DNA of 64,000 nucleotides, from contig NW_026729205.1 in assembly GCF_030272615.1 (NCBI RefSeq), positions 81,030 to 145,029 on the forward strand, read 5' to 3'. Positions 45,816-59,345 of the stretch are shown here, piece after piece. Numbering within the stretch: the first letter of the stretch is position 1; each line of letters opens with the position of its first letter. The notes beneath the pieces were generated by a model that was not told where the DNA came from, made no database searches, and worked only from the letters and a program-made list of their open reading frames with translations. This DNA comes from Cryptomeria japonica (Eukaryota > Streptophyta > Pinopsida > Cupressales > Cupressaceae). The position numbers were made by a program, and so were the translations under genes.

Positions 45816-46891
45816 TCCATGAAATGAGAGAGTTAATTAGTAATGAGAGAAATTTTGCAAATGAGGGTAATGTTGATGAAGATGTCAACCCTAAAGTTGA
45901 TTTTGGGATTAAAATTGGAATAAGTCCAACTGGGGCCTCAAGTGTTGATAATTGTAAATTAGATTTGTTGCTAATGTTGAGGTTTGAAAAATTGGGGAAG
46001 TTTGTTTTCCAAGTAATTTTTTTTAAAAATTGTTTCTATAGGGTGTATTGACTAGTTATACATGTCCATCCATGAGACTGTGCAGGATCCTCGTCAAAGG
46101 GGTTCAAGGTCATGTACAATGTAATCCAATTATCTTATGTTAGCTAAAAATTACATAGTACACAACATGAACAACATGAACTTTGTAGACAAAAAGAGTA
46201 TTAAATAATAAAAAGATGTTGTCATCAAAATCATTGTAAAATTTTTAATTCGTTACCTTTACTTTATGTAGACTATGTAGGATCCTCAACCAAATGGTTA
46301 ATGATGTCTATAGTCAAAAAACTATTCCCACCAAGGGTGGCAGCATCACACAGGGACTATACCTGAAATCAACACCATCAATTGAGCATCATAAGCATTA
46401 CTACATTTGTAAGTTGATAAACAATAAATGCATACATATCATAAGCATCACATGATTTTTCATCATCTATGTAATTGAGCATCACAATTAGCATCACATA
46501 TGTGTCATCATAAACATGTAATCCATCACATATGTATCATATATCACCATCCATCACATAGTTAATAAACAATCCACATTCTATAAATAAACACAAAGTT
46601 CAAAAAATATCACATGCATCATCATAAACATGTGATCCATCACATATGTATTTTAAATCAACATCCATCACATAACTAATAAACAATCAAATTTCCTTAA
46701 ATAAACATAGTTTAAAAAATGTCACATAAATAGTCACTCTCCCTATCTCCATCTCCATATTAAAAGGTGCATCATGAGTTAGTTATGTAATGGCATTAGA
46801 ATTCAAACATAATGAATTAATTATGTACAAAAAATTCTTTCAAGAAGTCAATATTAAATAGATAATATACTAATCGCATACCTCATACATT
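45816..46891. repeat. Spacer with 114-bp tandem duplication
   Basis: Between the two CACTA coding regions. The block ATCATAAACATGTAATCCAT at 46507 recurs at 46621 (offset 114), with CATCACATATGTAT and AATAAACAATC in each. The plus-strand open frame at 45731-46051 is not supported by any recognisable motif. Confidence 0.65.
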
Positions 46892-46940
46892 TCATTCTTC
46901 ATCATCATGAACATCAAGGTCATCATCGCCAACATCATCG

Positions 46941-46982
<42 letters not shown>

Positions 46983-47100
46983 ATGTCTTCGCCATCATCA
47001 TCACCATCAACGTCTTCGCCATCGCCATCACCATCACCATCACCATCACCATCACCATCACCATCATCACCATCACCATCACCACCACCATCACCATTAC

Positions 47101-47137
<37 letters not shown>

Positions 47138-50100
47138 TTCTTCTTCTTCTTCTTCTTCTTCTTCTTCTTCTTCTTCTTCTTCTTCTTCTTCTTCATCATC
47201 ATTGATAAATTGTTGATCGTGATCATCATCCACTTCATCTTCTACTTCTTCAGTATCTTCTTCTTTGATATCTTCTTCTTCCATCACATTATACTTTATC
47301 GGCCTTCCTCTTGGATCATGTCTAACAACAAATGACCAACCCAGTTTATGTGGAACCTCTGAGTAAAATACTTGCTCACATTGGCTTGGAAGAACATAGG
47401 GCTCATCCCCAACTGGCTCAAATGACCTTGTATTTAGCATTGTAAAACCATTATCATGTTAATAGTTCTATCAGGATCATTTTTATTCAATTGTAGCCTA
47501 TACCATTTGATGACGAACAAAACTAATTTGAAGGAATTAAAGTCACACTCAAGTATATCATCCAAAATGCCATAGTATTGATTTTGAGACTGTTGAGGAT
47601 GTATGTCATTTCTCGATGAAATATTTGTCACCTCAAAGACTGCAGTGATGCCAGAATCACAAGTTTTCTTCGTGTCATCCAACTTTTTATGCAAAATTTA
47701 TGACCATTGTAGCACATAGCGTTGTGGTGTTTGACCTGCGATATGTCAAACATGTAAAATTTATGGCATTGTGAGTTGATAAACATATGGGTGATTACTA
47801 AATTTATATGTACCTATTTATCTCTTAAACCATATGCTAAATCAATTTCCCTTTGTGTAACATTGGAATCTCCATTACGATGAGCTTCTTTAACCAATGA
47901 AGCCACACCTTCCCATGTTAACGTGCATCCAGAATGTTGACAATATTCAATCCATACTGTCATCCAATCAAGATTGTTTGCAATATACAAATGTAGTGCA
48001 TCCCACTCTCGACCAACTGTACAAAAAATAAATAGACGTCTTACAATCGATTTATTTTGAAGATTAAGAATTAATTAACTACAATAACATCTTATAATTA
48101 CCTCTCACTTTCCTCAATCTACCTTTCCCCATCAAGTACTCCCCTTCGAATTTGTTAATGGGGTTGGGATCCCAAATGCAATCCACGTGGATCTTTGCTG
48201 CAAACTTAAGAAGATGTTTAAAAATGTACACCATAGTCTGGTATACCATATATCCCTCCACCACAGAACCCTCAAGATGTGCTCTTTGTCGAACCAAAGC
48301 CTTCAAAAATTTCAAGTGCCTCTCAACCATCCACATTGACCTAGTGTGTACAGGTCCACACAATTCAATCTCCTCAACTTGATGTATGAGGTAATGTTCT
48401 TGTGCATTGAAAAAAGCTGGAGGTAGACACTTTTGCATTTCACACATTAAATGAGGAATTTTTCTCTTCCACTATTTTATATCATCTTTATGGATTTCTT
48501 TACATGGCAACCACCTACAAGATATTCAAGACGCAAAAAAATATATTACATAACAAGTAAAACAAATAGCAAATATAATATCTATACAACGAACTGAACA
48601 AATATCACTACTTACCTCATGTATTTTCTAAGATCATATATGACTTGCTTGACATTATTGTCAAAGTCGTCCGGGAGAGATAGAGGTAGAACGTACTACA
48701 ACAATTATAAACTTCTTTTTCATTTTTTTGTAAAATAATACAATGAAAAGTACACATACATGCAGTACTTAAATACATACGAAAAACACAACATGAATTA
48801 CCTTAATGAAGGTATGCCAATCATGCATTTTCATCCCTGGCCCAAATTCACTTTTCTTTGATATGAGATTGTTTATGTTTGCAGCAAATCCTGTGGGAAA
48901 TCAAATTTTTCGTATGACTTCTTTTATAGCATTTCTTTGCTGGTCCGTTAATAACCAAGGAAGCTTACTTATATTAATCTGGTCTCCATGGCTATTTGAT
49001 TGAATGACATTTATCATTGCATGATTGTAATCCTGAATGTCACTACATATTTTGACAATTTTTCCTTTGTCACGCCTTCCATCCAATATTTTACATACTA
49101 TCTCTATTATATTCTTTCCAATATGCATACTATCAAACAAATGAACAATTTGTAATTGCTCATAGTAGGGAAACCTACTAAACTGTCGAGGATAACTTTT
49201 TAGTCCCTTAGGAAGGTGGTCATTTATGCCTTCACGACCTTCATGATCATTAATCACATCATCAGTAAACAAAACAAAATAGAAAAGATGTTTTATGACA
49301 AACCAATAGATGGAATGACATTACCTTGATGATTAATTCTATTATATTCCAACTTCCACAGGTGAGGTGGCATTCTTTGTGGCTTTGATGTATTCTCTTC
49401 TTTCCCATTGAAAAGATGTTTTTTCAGTATTTCGATACTTATGATTTTTGTGGAGAAAGTGCCTATACTCATCAAACACCTGCTTTCCTAAACTTTTTGA
49501 ATGACGACATTTCATCTTTGGACCACAAACAAGACATGCAAATTTTCCCTTTGTTTGAAGACCTACAAGATAATGTATAATTGGATTAAATATGATAATT
49601 TTTTGAATTATAATGTTCATGCACAACTTAAACACTATAACATACCACCAAAATGTGTTAGCCCTGGGGCATCATGTATTGTCCATAGAAGCATCGCATG
49701 GAATTGAAATTGTCTTTGTCCTATTGGTCTAGAGATGTCATACATAGTGGCACCATTCCATAACTCCAGCAACTTGTCTATAAGAGGCTCAATATATACA
49801 TTCATATCTTTAACTTGGTACTTACCTAATCGAATGAACAAAAACATTACATAATTATTATGACCATTTTACTGCAATATTTATAAATAAATTTAGACAA
49901 CTATATTTAAATGATAAAATACCTGGAACAATCATTGCCAACATTATGTGCTCCCTCTTTATTGACATCCATGGAGGAATGTTATTGTTGATAACAAAAA
50001 CAGGCCACACTAAGTAAACAGATCTCATCTCTCCAAATGGATTGACACCGTCCGCTGCCAATGAAAGCCTGAGATTACGAGTTTCTTCTTTAAAGTGTGG

Positions 50101-51103
50101 AATATAGTGAAGAACCTTGCGAGGAACCCTTTTTGTTATTTGATCTATTTGATATCTATTGATATGACATTCAGGGCATTCAGTTCAAAATTCATGTTGT
50201 TTGTGATATATATAATATGATCATTAGGACAAGCATCTATTGCTTGATACTCCATTCCAATATCTTTCATAATGGCAGATAATTCTCGGTATGAGCGAGG
50301 TAGAATATTTGATGGTGGTAACAAAAACTCACCTATCAATCTACAACAAAAAAATATAATTTGTTAATATAAAGAATATTAATGGTACAACATGATTCAC
50401 AATTTATTATGACATATATGACATACCTTAACATATGTGACATTGTTATGTTCGATAAACCATTCATAACCTTCAAGTTCACCAACAACAATACAGCAGA
50501 GAGAAGAGTTCTCTGCGAACCTTCGTAAAGGGCCTCAGATGCCTTCTCAAGTAGAGGGACATCATGAACAAAATCAAGGTCATCTTCATCATCATGACCA
50601 ATTGTGCAAGTACTAAATGTGTCATGGATCAATGTATTTGCACCATCATCTTCAATGGTGTTTTCTAGCTCATGATCATCATCTTCCATGGGATCATTAT
50701 CTTCAGCTTCGATATTCACACCTCCATGTTTGTCCACTTTGAAAACCATATTCTTCGGGTTGTGTTGATCCATACCATGTGCTTTGCGGTGCTCAACCTA
50801 TATAAAATTGATAAACATAAATAAACCATGATCATGATCTCATCATCACGTGATTTATTATGTATATAAATTGTTAAAATGATATAATGAAAAACTTACC
50901 AATGGATGATAATCATGTCCACCTTCAATGTGACCATGCAGCCTACAATATTTCTTCGGTGTTTTGATTAGAAGTCTTCTAGTCTTTAACCCCTTACAGA
51001 TTTTGCATGGACAATAACATTTTCCATCACCTTTTCTTTTCAAGTTAGACCACAATCTAGAAATTGTCTCCTTATTTTGTTGTTCGTTAATATTGTCTGA
51101 CAT
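46892..51103 (-). pseudogene. CACTA TNPD transposase (Transposase_21, DUF4218, DUF4216)
   Basis: Multi-exon transposase gene read right to left. Exon 50900-51103 (start MSDNINEQQNK, CPCKICKG), 50427-50797, 49923-50340 (CPNDHIIY and TECPECHINRYQ), 49646-49825 (ELWNGATMYDISR and LLWTIHDAPGLTHFGG, the Transposase_21 core), then GKFACLVCGPKMKCRHS (about 49500-49562) and 48901-49272 (HLFDSMHIGKNIIEIVCKIL). DUF4218 is at 48079-48447 (LPPAFFNAQEHYLIHQVEEI, SMWMVERHLKFLKALVR). DUF4216 is in two exons (47434-47694 NQYYGILDDILECDF; about 47260-47440 PYVLPSQCEQVFYSEVP), ending in a long acidic tail. Breaks: a frameshift and TGA near 50190-50215, a frame change near 49440 and a TGA near 48896. TNPD-type proteins cut at CACTA termini; this copy should be inactive. 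Confidence 0.85.
46917..47205. repeat. Trinucleotide repeats encoding an acidic tail
   Basis: (ATC)n, (CACCAT)n and (TTC)n blocks on the plus strand. Read on the minus strand in the frame of the DUF4216 exon they encode runs of Glu, then Asp, then alternating Gly-Asp, in an uninterrupted 182-codon frame (46892-47440). The reciprocal plus-strand Ser/Ile/Pro frames are artefacts. Confidence 0.95.
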
Positions 51104-54100
51104 GGTCTTTCTTCATAGGCAAGAAAATCGAGCTATAGAACTAGTTATATAGAAGTTGAAATGTTAGTTATGAAATCATGTTTCAGTATAATATACCAAA
51201 TTAAATTGAAAATAGAAATTATCATCATTGAACCAAAACCATTTAACTCTTCTTTTTCATCTCAAAACATATCTAATGGCTTTGTGGTATGTAATCCTTG
51301 TATAATATATTAAGTTGACTAATGTCTAATTGGGGTAATCCATGAATGTCTAATATGAATTCAGTATCCTAAACATTGGAGAGACCTTATCTGACTTGCC
51401 TAATCAATGTGGTTGTTGTCCTAATATGAAATACTGGGTTCTACCCTTGCCTCTGCATCAAACTTCTCACATCATGTTTCTTCAACAAAACACACTAATA
51501 TGAATTGAGCCAACACCATGAGGATAGGGTCAAGTATCATGGCAACTAATCATAATACGTGAAGACGGGGTTCACACATAAGTGTTGACTCTCAACAATG
51601 CCACACTTCCAAAATTGTCAGTCTCAAGACTTGTCCTATTGGGTGAGCACTCATTGATGACCACAAGGCCAAATCAATGTATGTAGGCTTCGAAATCCTA
51701 ACTCTAGGCTAGGAGGACCCTATAAAAGTTCTATGAACACTCACTTGGTATTACAATAGAAAGAGCCTTCCTCTAGAACTTTGTTTGCAACGCACACATC
51801 AATATTAGTAATAATTGTTATGATGGATGGTCTATTAGGATGGTAAATAAAATGCTTATTCTTTTTCGACCCTTTGAAACTACCACAAGGTATTTGACTT
51901 GCCAGGGTCCCCACACATCACTTCAACAACAAACATTAGGTAATTCAACCTTTTGCCTTCTCAATGCATTTGTTTTTGTCTTTCACTGGTTTTCTCAGTC
52001 TGATACATAGGGCTATCAGACCTTGCATGACATCATCACATGTGCCTTCCAATATGTAGTCCTTTCATATTTTAGGTGCCTACACACTATGTTTTTGTTA
52101 AGTATTGATGTAGTCTTAAGACATCTCATGACTCCATTACATGTCCACACTTAGGTTTACAAACACAACTTTTTCAAAACAAAAACAACATCAATAGTAA
52201 AACTATGACTGTGACAATCAATACCCTTAGGACAATCATAGAAATTTAATCTATTTCATTTGGTTTTGATCGACAAACCCTTCCAAAGTTTGCATCGGGT
52301 CCCCTCACCCCTCTCTCTATCATCAACCACTTCAAAATAAAAATTGCTTGGTCTTCCCACCAAATTCTTCCCTAATATAATACATAGCATGAAAAAAGGT
52401 CTATCATCAAGCATGATATGATACATAGCATGAAAAAATGCACATAAAACCCCAATTTCATTAAGAAAAACTCTTAGATGGCATGCCAAAGGCCTATTTA
52501 TTCCCATCCAAGTGTGCTACAACCTCAAACCACCATAAAATAACTTTCCAACCATATTTTTAAGAAGTTTCTACAAGAAATGCAAAAGTTGTCACAATAT
52601 GACAACATTTTTCCCAATGGACCTCAAACTTTCACAATTAGGTCTCTATTTTTTATTAGAATGTGATATATGACTAATTATTACAGGATGTTAATAACTT
52701 GGGTATCATGCTTTTATGTGTCTCTGACATGACTCCTAGTAACTATATAAGGATCTTACTAATTCTAGATCTATGCCTTGTCTTTTTTATATGGTTCCTA
52801 GTGAGAATATATGAATCTTACTAGTTCTAAATGTCATAACTTTTTGTTTTGCATGCTCCATGTGTGTTACCAATGTTACTCATATTACTCACTTTGTACT
52901 TCCCTTTTATCTCAATATTGTAGATTGACAATATCATGTCTTGGGAGCTACCACCTTTCCATACTTGTAGTCATCTTGACTCTTCAATATCTTGGTGAAA
53001 TAATATTTGGTTTCTCCATATTTTCCAAAGAGTAAATGAGCATAATTTCATACTCTTGCTAAGAGGGGGCTCAATATTGCATCATAAGTTGTATCTCTTT
53101 AAAAATATACACTAAGTTTGGACTCAATTTAAGTGGTTGTGCCTTATTTATGCCTAATTGTACTTAGGTTTGACAATGTTTCCATAAATTTGGTTCATTC
53201 CCTTATTCATGATGTTCCTCATGGCTCATTTTTATAGGACTAGGGTCTTGGGAACCCTTATTCATGGAAATTGGACCTAAAATTTGAAAGATGAATGTTG
53301 GATTCGTAAATAGTAGGACTTTCCTCTCCAAATTTGGACTTTTGCAAAAGTTCAATTTGAAAAGGTGCAAGGACCATCCATATAAGGTCCATCTTGAAAA
53401 TTAAATGATAATGCCATGCATGCATATTAAATGATATAGTCAAGTAATAAAGAAGGAAAACCCTTTTTTGAAGTTGTCAAATGATTTTAAAGATGCACAA
53501 CAGTCCACTAAATGCAATTCACTAAAAAATAAAGGAAAGTATGCTACAAGATAGTGGGTATGATGCAAGGAATGAAGTTAAATAGACAGAAAAACCATGA
53601 ATATTACCAAGTCAAAAGGAGTAGCTATGACCTCTTAGGTGTTTTTTCACTTGCATAAATTAGACTTCTTAAGGATAGAAACACATGTAGATAGTAGTAT
53701 GAAGTCTTTTTGACAATTTTTGAAGTAGTTGAAGGAATGGCTTATTTTAGTTATACCTAACCCAAGACAATTTCAACTCAAAGTAAGGAACAAAATCATA
53801 TGTTCTATAAGTTTGAGAAGCTAATTGAGTAGCTGGATAAGGTAGAGAATGACTATAGGGTAGTCTTGAGACTCTTTTAACTCGATTAGAACATGTACCA
53901 AGTATCTAGGAGCTTACAAAGCCAATTCAACCATATTTCAAGTGAAAATGCAACAAAACGAGTAAAAGCTTTGAATACACCTCAAAAACCACTCCGGTGG
54001 CCAAGTAGGTGAAAAATTGGAAATAGTCTTTTCCAACATTTTTTTCTTCATAGATGCAGCCCTATATTCTCTTTATTATTTGAGATGAGAAATACATTGT

Positions 54101-56884
54101 TTGCAGTTCCGTTATTACCCAGTCCAGTATCGATCTGATCTTGATATTGTGATAAAAGGAGTGACTATCCTAAGTGCTTGATACTGTCACAAAAACTGAG
54201 TGTTGCAGCAACGAATCTTCCTTTGACCTTTGGGTGGTTGGGAGGGTAAAGACCCATGGTGGTATATGTTGAGTGGTTCTTGTAAGAGTATCCGAAAGTA
54301 CATTGGTTTTTGGATATCTAGTACATTTTGTGAGTTGAGTACCAGGGGGGATTAGAAGACCCAGTTGAAGGAGGATTTGTGTGAATAAGGGTTGAGGGTG
54401 TTGGTGGTGATTGAATGTTGGAGAGTTGGATTCTGACTTAGACATGTTTATTTGTCCTATTTGATTGTGATTCAATGGTTGGGTGAGGGTTGGTGAGTAT
54501 GGGTGTGTTTTGGGGTATTGAATCCTTTTGAGTAACTTGTGGCCTTGTGAGGGGTCTTGTGAGTAAGTGAAGGGTTGATACCTAATTGAATAGGTGAGTT
54601 GGGAGAAATATCTCCCTTGTTGGTTGAGTTTATTGGATTTTCTACATCAGCATGCGTTTTTGCTATCAATCCATTCAAACTTCCACCCAAAGATTCAATC
54701 TTGTGAAAGTTCAAAATAAATTTCCTTGTTGTCCTTACTATCTTGCATCAACTTTCATATCACTAGGTAGTCTTTTGCTTAGAACTATCATCTTTCATGG
54801 TAGGATACCATCTCAGTCCCTTGAGTTAAGTTAGCTTACCTTTAGAATTTATCATTTCCTAATCAAGTTGTTCAAGGGGAAAATGTCACTAATCAAGTTG
54901 AAATGTTGATTTCTCAATCTGCCTAAGCTAAAAGGTTGAAATAAATTTCAAAAGATAGAACAAGGCTATGAGAAAATGAATCATCAGTATTACCGAAATC
55001 CACATTATCAACAAAATCTAGAAATAACCTTGTATGTAAATAATTTATCATGCCAAAATTGCCAATTCTAACATGAAAATGAGACCAAGGAAAGCTCTAG
55101 AACAACTACTACTATTCATTCACATGTTCCTTATTAACCTTAATCACCACGAAAGATGCACAAATTGATTATAACAAAGAAGATGTTTCATAAATGTAAA
55201 TATTAATTCAGGAGTAAGGAAAATGAAAGAAATAAAAGAATACCAAGCAATAAAAAATGAATACCAATACCGTTGTAAACTATGAACTTCATTTGCATTA
55301 ATTCTTCAAAATATACTAGCAAAGCACAAGTATTCAATCTACAGCCTATTGCTAAACATCTTTTGAAAGAAAACACACTAATGAGTGTTACTAAAATTGG
55401 ACCTTAAATAATCAATTATTAGACCCTCAAAATGAATTTTGAAATTACATTTATAGGGAAACTTTTTCCTCAAAATTAGAGATTAAATTCCACCCAAAAC
55501 CTTATCAAACTAAGAGGTACAATCAACACACAAGATACTAGCCTATAACTGAATTAAGAACTATAAGTTGAATCTTGAAAATGAAATATAAGTTAGAAGG
55601 AACTTAGAATATGGAGTCAAAGAAGCATGGAGAAAAAGAAAAAGAGGATCAATCTAGGCCCCCACCCCCAAGATGACTCCTCCAAAATTTTAAACTTAGG
55701 TGCACAAGCAACAACATGAAGAACAAAGGCCAAAGTAGGTTGTAACTACCATGAACCCGTCCATCCAAAGTGATGAGAATCTAGATGTTCCTAAGTGGCT
55801 ACAATTCAACTTTGAAAGGATAAAGAAGAGAGTATTAAAGAAAGTAAGTTTGCAAAAGATGATTGTTGAGGTTGAGGCTGCAAGGAATCCAAAGAAGGCA
55901 ATGACTTTGTATGCCACCTAAAACTATGCAAAAGGAGATATAGTTGACAATACCCTAAAATAGAGAAGATTTAGTAAAAACTACCAATACCCTAAACTAG
56001 GGTAACCTAAGACAGTAAGAAAATGGTTTGGGGGTCATATAGACTAGATTTATACTGTATGTTAATTACAAAGTGATAAGTTGTGTGGTTGGAGATTTTC
56101 AGTCCACCCCTTCGAGGTTAGGATTGTGCTAAACCGAACACAATTGTATCTCCCTAGGGCTTTCGGGTCGAGTGTGTTAGGCTGGCTAGCAAGAGAAAGA
56201 AAGGCTTTCCCAAACAACACTGAATGAAGGTTGCAAATCACTTGAATAATATTCATTCCCATTTTTTTCTTGTGTGTTGGTTTGATCTCCATCGATTCAG
56301 CAGCTAGAGGTAGACACCGCCCCATATATAAGCTCGTACAATAATGATCAATCAACATGTATAAGGGAGGAAGGGATTTCTCTGACAAAATTGAACACTC
56401 ACTCCTCAATCATAGTTCTATGGTTTTACAAGGAGTGGATTCGTATAGTTATTATGCATTCAGCGAACCACACCTTTGACTAGGAGCCATCCGACCTAAG
56501 ATTGAATAATCAATATGAATACGAGATTGACCAATTTGCATCTAAAACTTGGACAATTAACCACCACATGTCTCATTTCCTAACATATTTTGCATAAAAA
56601 AGGAATCTCTCATACTCCAAGAGTTGCTTCCACAAGCGGTCAATATCCCACAAGAATGTAGGCATAGCTAGCATGTATAAAAGAAAAAGTTGTATAATCT
56701 CTTGAATGGTGTAATATTTTGCAACATGAAATTAAGGTGGAGAATCTACCTCCTGTGTGGGATTGAAAGCACTACACAAATGCGTTCAACATAGGTTTGA
56801 TCTTGTTGGGGGTTGAAGTCTCCACGGACACCTACGCGGGATTGCAATGCACAAATGACTTGTCCTCTTCTTTTTTTTAAGTAA
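51104..56884. other. Long AT-rich region upstream of TNPD, inside the CACTA
   Basis: 5.8 kb without a recognisable gene. Best candidates are two Pro/Thr/Ser-rich minus-strand frames (54170-54475 and 54472-54714) and a 57-codon plus-strand frame at about 55750-55920 (MNPSIQSDENLDVPKWLQFN, KKRVLKKVSLQKMIVEVEAA). These could be relics of gag-like genes. CATAGCATGAAAAAA occurs twice (about 52384 and 52425). The TNPD promoter should lie in the first few hundred bases, but I could not pick it out. Confidence 0.45.
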
Positions 56885-57083
56885 TGGCCATTGTCGTCAA
56901 AATTACGACGAACTCAAGCACTTTTTTGAAAAAAAAAAATTTCATTACTAATGCCTTCTTCATCAAAACCAAATGCCAAATTGTCGTCAGAATTCCGACG
57001 AATTCAAGCGATTTTTCAAAAAAAAATCAAATTTGGTCACAATATACCTTCTCCGTTGAAAATCTAGTCCAAATATATTAGTG
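56885..57083. repeat. CACTA right end with subterminal motifs
   Basis: Two copies of a motif, TTGTCGTCAAAATTACGACG and TTGTCGTCAGAATTCCGACG, each followed by AA(C/T)TCAAGC and a poly(A) run, then the terminus ATATATTAGTG ending at 57083. The motif matches TTCGTCGTAATTCCGACGAT at the left end. Confidence 0.7.
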
Positions 57084-57086
57084 GCA

Positions 57087-57397
57087 GAAGCCTAAGTAAC
57101 AAAACCAGCAAAAGGCCACCCCAAGGCATAGCCATGACGGAAAGGAGAAGTGGAGGCTAGAGGAGCGGTGAGGGACCTTGGACCACGGGGTCTGAGAGCG
57201 ATGGGCAAAGGAGCTTTGACCACGACGGTGGAGTGCGATCGACAGAGAAAAAATCCGGCAGCACTCTGGCAACCATACAAAGGGCATTACCCCAATGCTA
57301 AAGGAGCTCTTGTAAGTGGCCCACCTCAAGAGCCACTTTATCCGCTTGCACCCGAACCTACATTAGAACATTATTACAAATGCATGCTTTAGCATAA
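57087..57397 (-). mobile_element. LINE-like fragment, 5' part (interrupted)
   Basis: GC-richer than its surroundings, like 29631-29844 on the other side of the CACTA. With the CACTA and one GCA removed, the two halves form a segment of about 700 bp ending in the A tract near 29450. Open frames on both strands are short and unrecognised. Confidence 0.45.
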
Positions 57398-57765
57398 AGC
57401 GACAAATTATTTTATATATATTTTTTAATAAATTCATTATAAATTATGAGAGTTACATTATAAGAAATAGAAACTATTTTCTTAAATTAATAATGAAATG
57501 TACTAAAAATGTTTATAATCTATAACAATGATGAAAGAAGTGTAATAAATCTCAAAATATGAAGAGATAAGGGTAAATCAACACATTCAAATTGAGGTAC
57601 CAAGAAATGATTGTGTTTCTTTTTACTACTTGCATTGTTTCTATTAATGTTTCAATGTATTACTTATGATTTACATAATAGCATAGAGTGATTGTCCATT
57701 GAATGTATAAGAAACCAATAATGATAACACATAAGAATATCTAAATCATACGATTCAATGCCTTC
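57398..57765. repeat. RNL segmental duplication, copy B (distal part)
   Basis: Matches 22440-22806, for example AAATTATGAGAG, TTTATAATCTATAACAATGA, GAAGAGATAAGGGTAAATCA and GAGGTACCAAGAAATGATTG. It is the continuation of the flank that ends at 29450, displaced by about 28 kb. Confidence 0.85.
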
Positions 57766-57867
57766 TCTATTATCTTTGTAGAATTATGCAACTCCATAAA
57801 CCATTCCATATAAAGTGTGAACACAAAAGTTATCCAAAAGTCTCTTCATAAGTCCCCCACTTAAGAG

Positions 57868-57912
57868 CCCCATTACAATAGAGAGGGAGAGAGAGAGAGA
57901 GAGAGAGAGAGT
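57868..57912. repeat. (GA)n microsatellite
   Basis: Short GA run ending GTGTGTTTTG. Confidence 0.95.
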
Positions 57913-58689
57913 GTGTTTTGTTGTAAATTGCATCCTCATAATATTTCATGCTTATTTGGGGCTCACTTTAGTTTTTCTAACTTGTATGTCCTAATTATAC
58001 CTGATTCTACTCAAATCAATGCTAAATATGTGGGTTCTAATTTTTGTTTTGACTTCTTGATCTTTGCCCAGTCCAAAAGGATTGGACTAAGGCATCAGGC
58101 ACCATATTCTGAGCCAAATGGACCCAAATAAAAACCTTCTAACCATCGAAACATGTTGATCAAGAAATGAAACTTGATGTCAGTCTTCTTTATAATTTTC
58201 AACATGTTTCATGAAGATAGGTATAAAAGAAATCCTTATCCCCCCATTTGAAACATCTTTTAATTACAATTCCTCAAGAGAAATTCAACTCCAATTGAGA
58301 AAGCAATGAAGCATCATTAAGGCAGTGAAGAAGAGATCAAGTATTAATATTTTCAAGCATTCAAGATGGCATTCATGTTCAAATTTATGCAAAGACATGC
58401 ATGAGTCCTACATAGAAACATCAACCTTTTAATAAATACTTCAATCAAAAGGAGATTCATAAAGGAAGATATAACAATTCAAATTAAGCAATTATTTCTA
58501 TATGTAGCCTCTAACCTCCAAGGGTGAGCCCTATTTTATATCTCATTCATCATTATAGAGTTAATTCCAAACCTAGGGTTTGACCTAGACAAACCCTATC
58601 AACCCAACAATATTTTTTCCTCTATTGTGTGTGCAAGTTACATGTTTAGTAGAGAACAAATACATATCTAGAAAGAGCAAGCTAATACA
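57913..58689. other. Spacer
   Basis: A 72-codon plus-strand frame (57913-58131) and otherwise AT-rich DNA. No gene or element end was recognised. Confidence 0.5.
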
Positions 58690-59345
58690 TGTTAGATCCT
58701 ATGAGAAGCAAGAATCGAGCTAGGATCTAATGTCGATCATAGATCACATGAAACTCCAAGCAACAAATGATCAAAGATCAAATTAGATAAATGAAGATAA
58801 ATATGAGATGAGAGAAAAATAGAGACAAAGAAGTGAATTTCGAGAAGACTCTCGCTGAGCTATCACTAAACTAATGAAGGTGAGAGTATAGTGCTTTTTA
58901 TATAGAAAAAATAATAGTATATACTTTCAATAGGTGCATTAATTCCCACCTCCATAAAAAGTGGGAGGTTTTACCTTCCACCCCATAAAAGGGGGGAGGT
59001 TTTTACCTACTTGGTAAATGCCAAAACATGTGGCATAACCTCCTTACATAAAAAAAAAGGAGTTATAAGAGGTGGCACATAATGCCAAAAGAGGGTGAGA
59101 AACACAACTACCCCATAACCCACTTAGGAAATGACAAAATACTGGTTATGACAGGTGGCACAACAAGCAAAAAGAGGGTATGTAACTCAACTACCCATGT
59201 GAGGTGGAGAGTTACACATGTAGCTGAAGTATTTTACCACGTGTCCTCATATTAATCACTCCTAACAACCTAAGAAACCTTAAATAAGATGTGTAGGAAA
59301 AATAAATACCCCTAACATAAGGAAATTAAAAACCCTACACTAACA
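58690..59345 (-). repeat. 3' LTR of an unrelated Copia element
   Basis: On the plus strand it starts TGTTAGATCC and ends CACTAACA, giving perfect TGTTAG...CTAACA termini over 656 bp. On the minus strand it directly follows a purine tract (59346-59365) that follows a Copia RNase H tail. The partner LTR is not in the window. Confidence 0.65.

Larger units (their letters stand above)
29845..57083 (-). mobile_element. CACTA (En/Spm) transposon with nested Copia
   Basis: Left terminus CACTAGTACATTCGAA at 29845. The right terminus, read inward from 57083 on the minus strand, is CACTAATATATTTGGA. Twelve of the first 16 bases match, all four differences being transitions. The flanking 3-bp target duplication is GCA on both sides (29842-29844 and 57084-57086), the size CACTA elements make. 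Both ends carry short motifs around GTCGTCAGAATTCCGACGA. Inside, all on the minus strand, are a TNPD-type transposase gene (46.9-51.1 kb) and a TNPA-type gene (36.5-38.9 kb). The span is 27,239 bp including a 5,995-bp Copia and other repeats. Both transposase genes are broken, so it should not move without help. Confidence 0.8.

Noticed and set aside
46907-47335. Plus-strand Ile/Phe, Ser and Pro frames over the trinucleotide repeats
   Set aside because: Antisense of the acidic tail of the DUF4216 exon, which is in frame with a recognisable domain.
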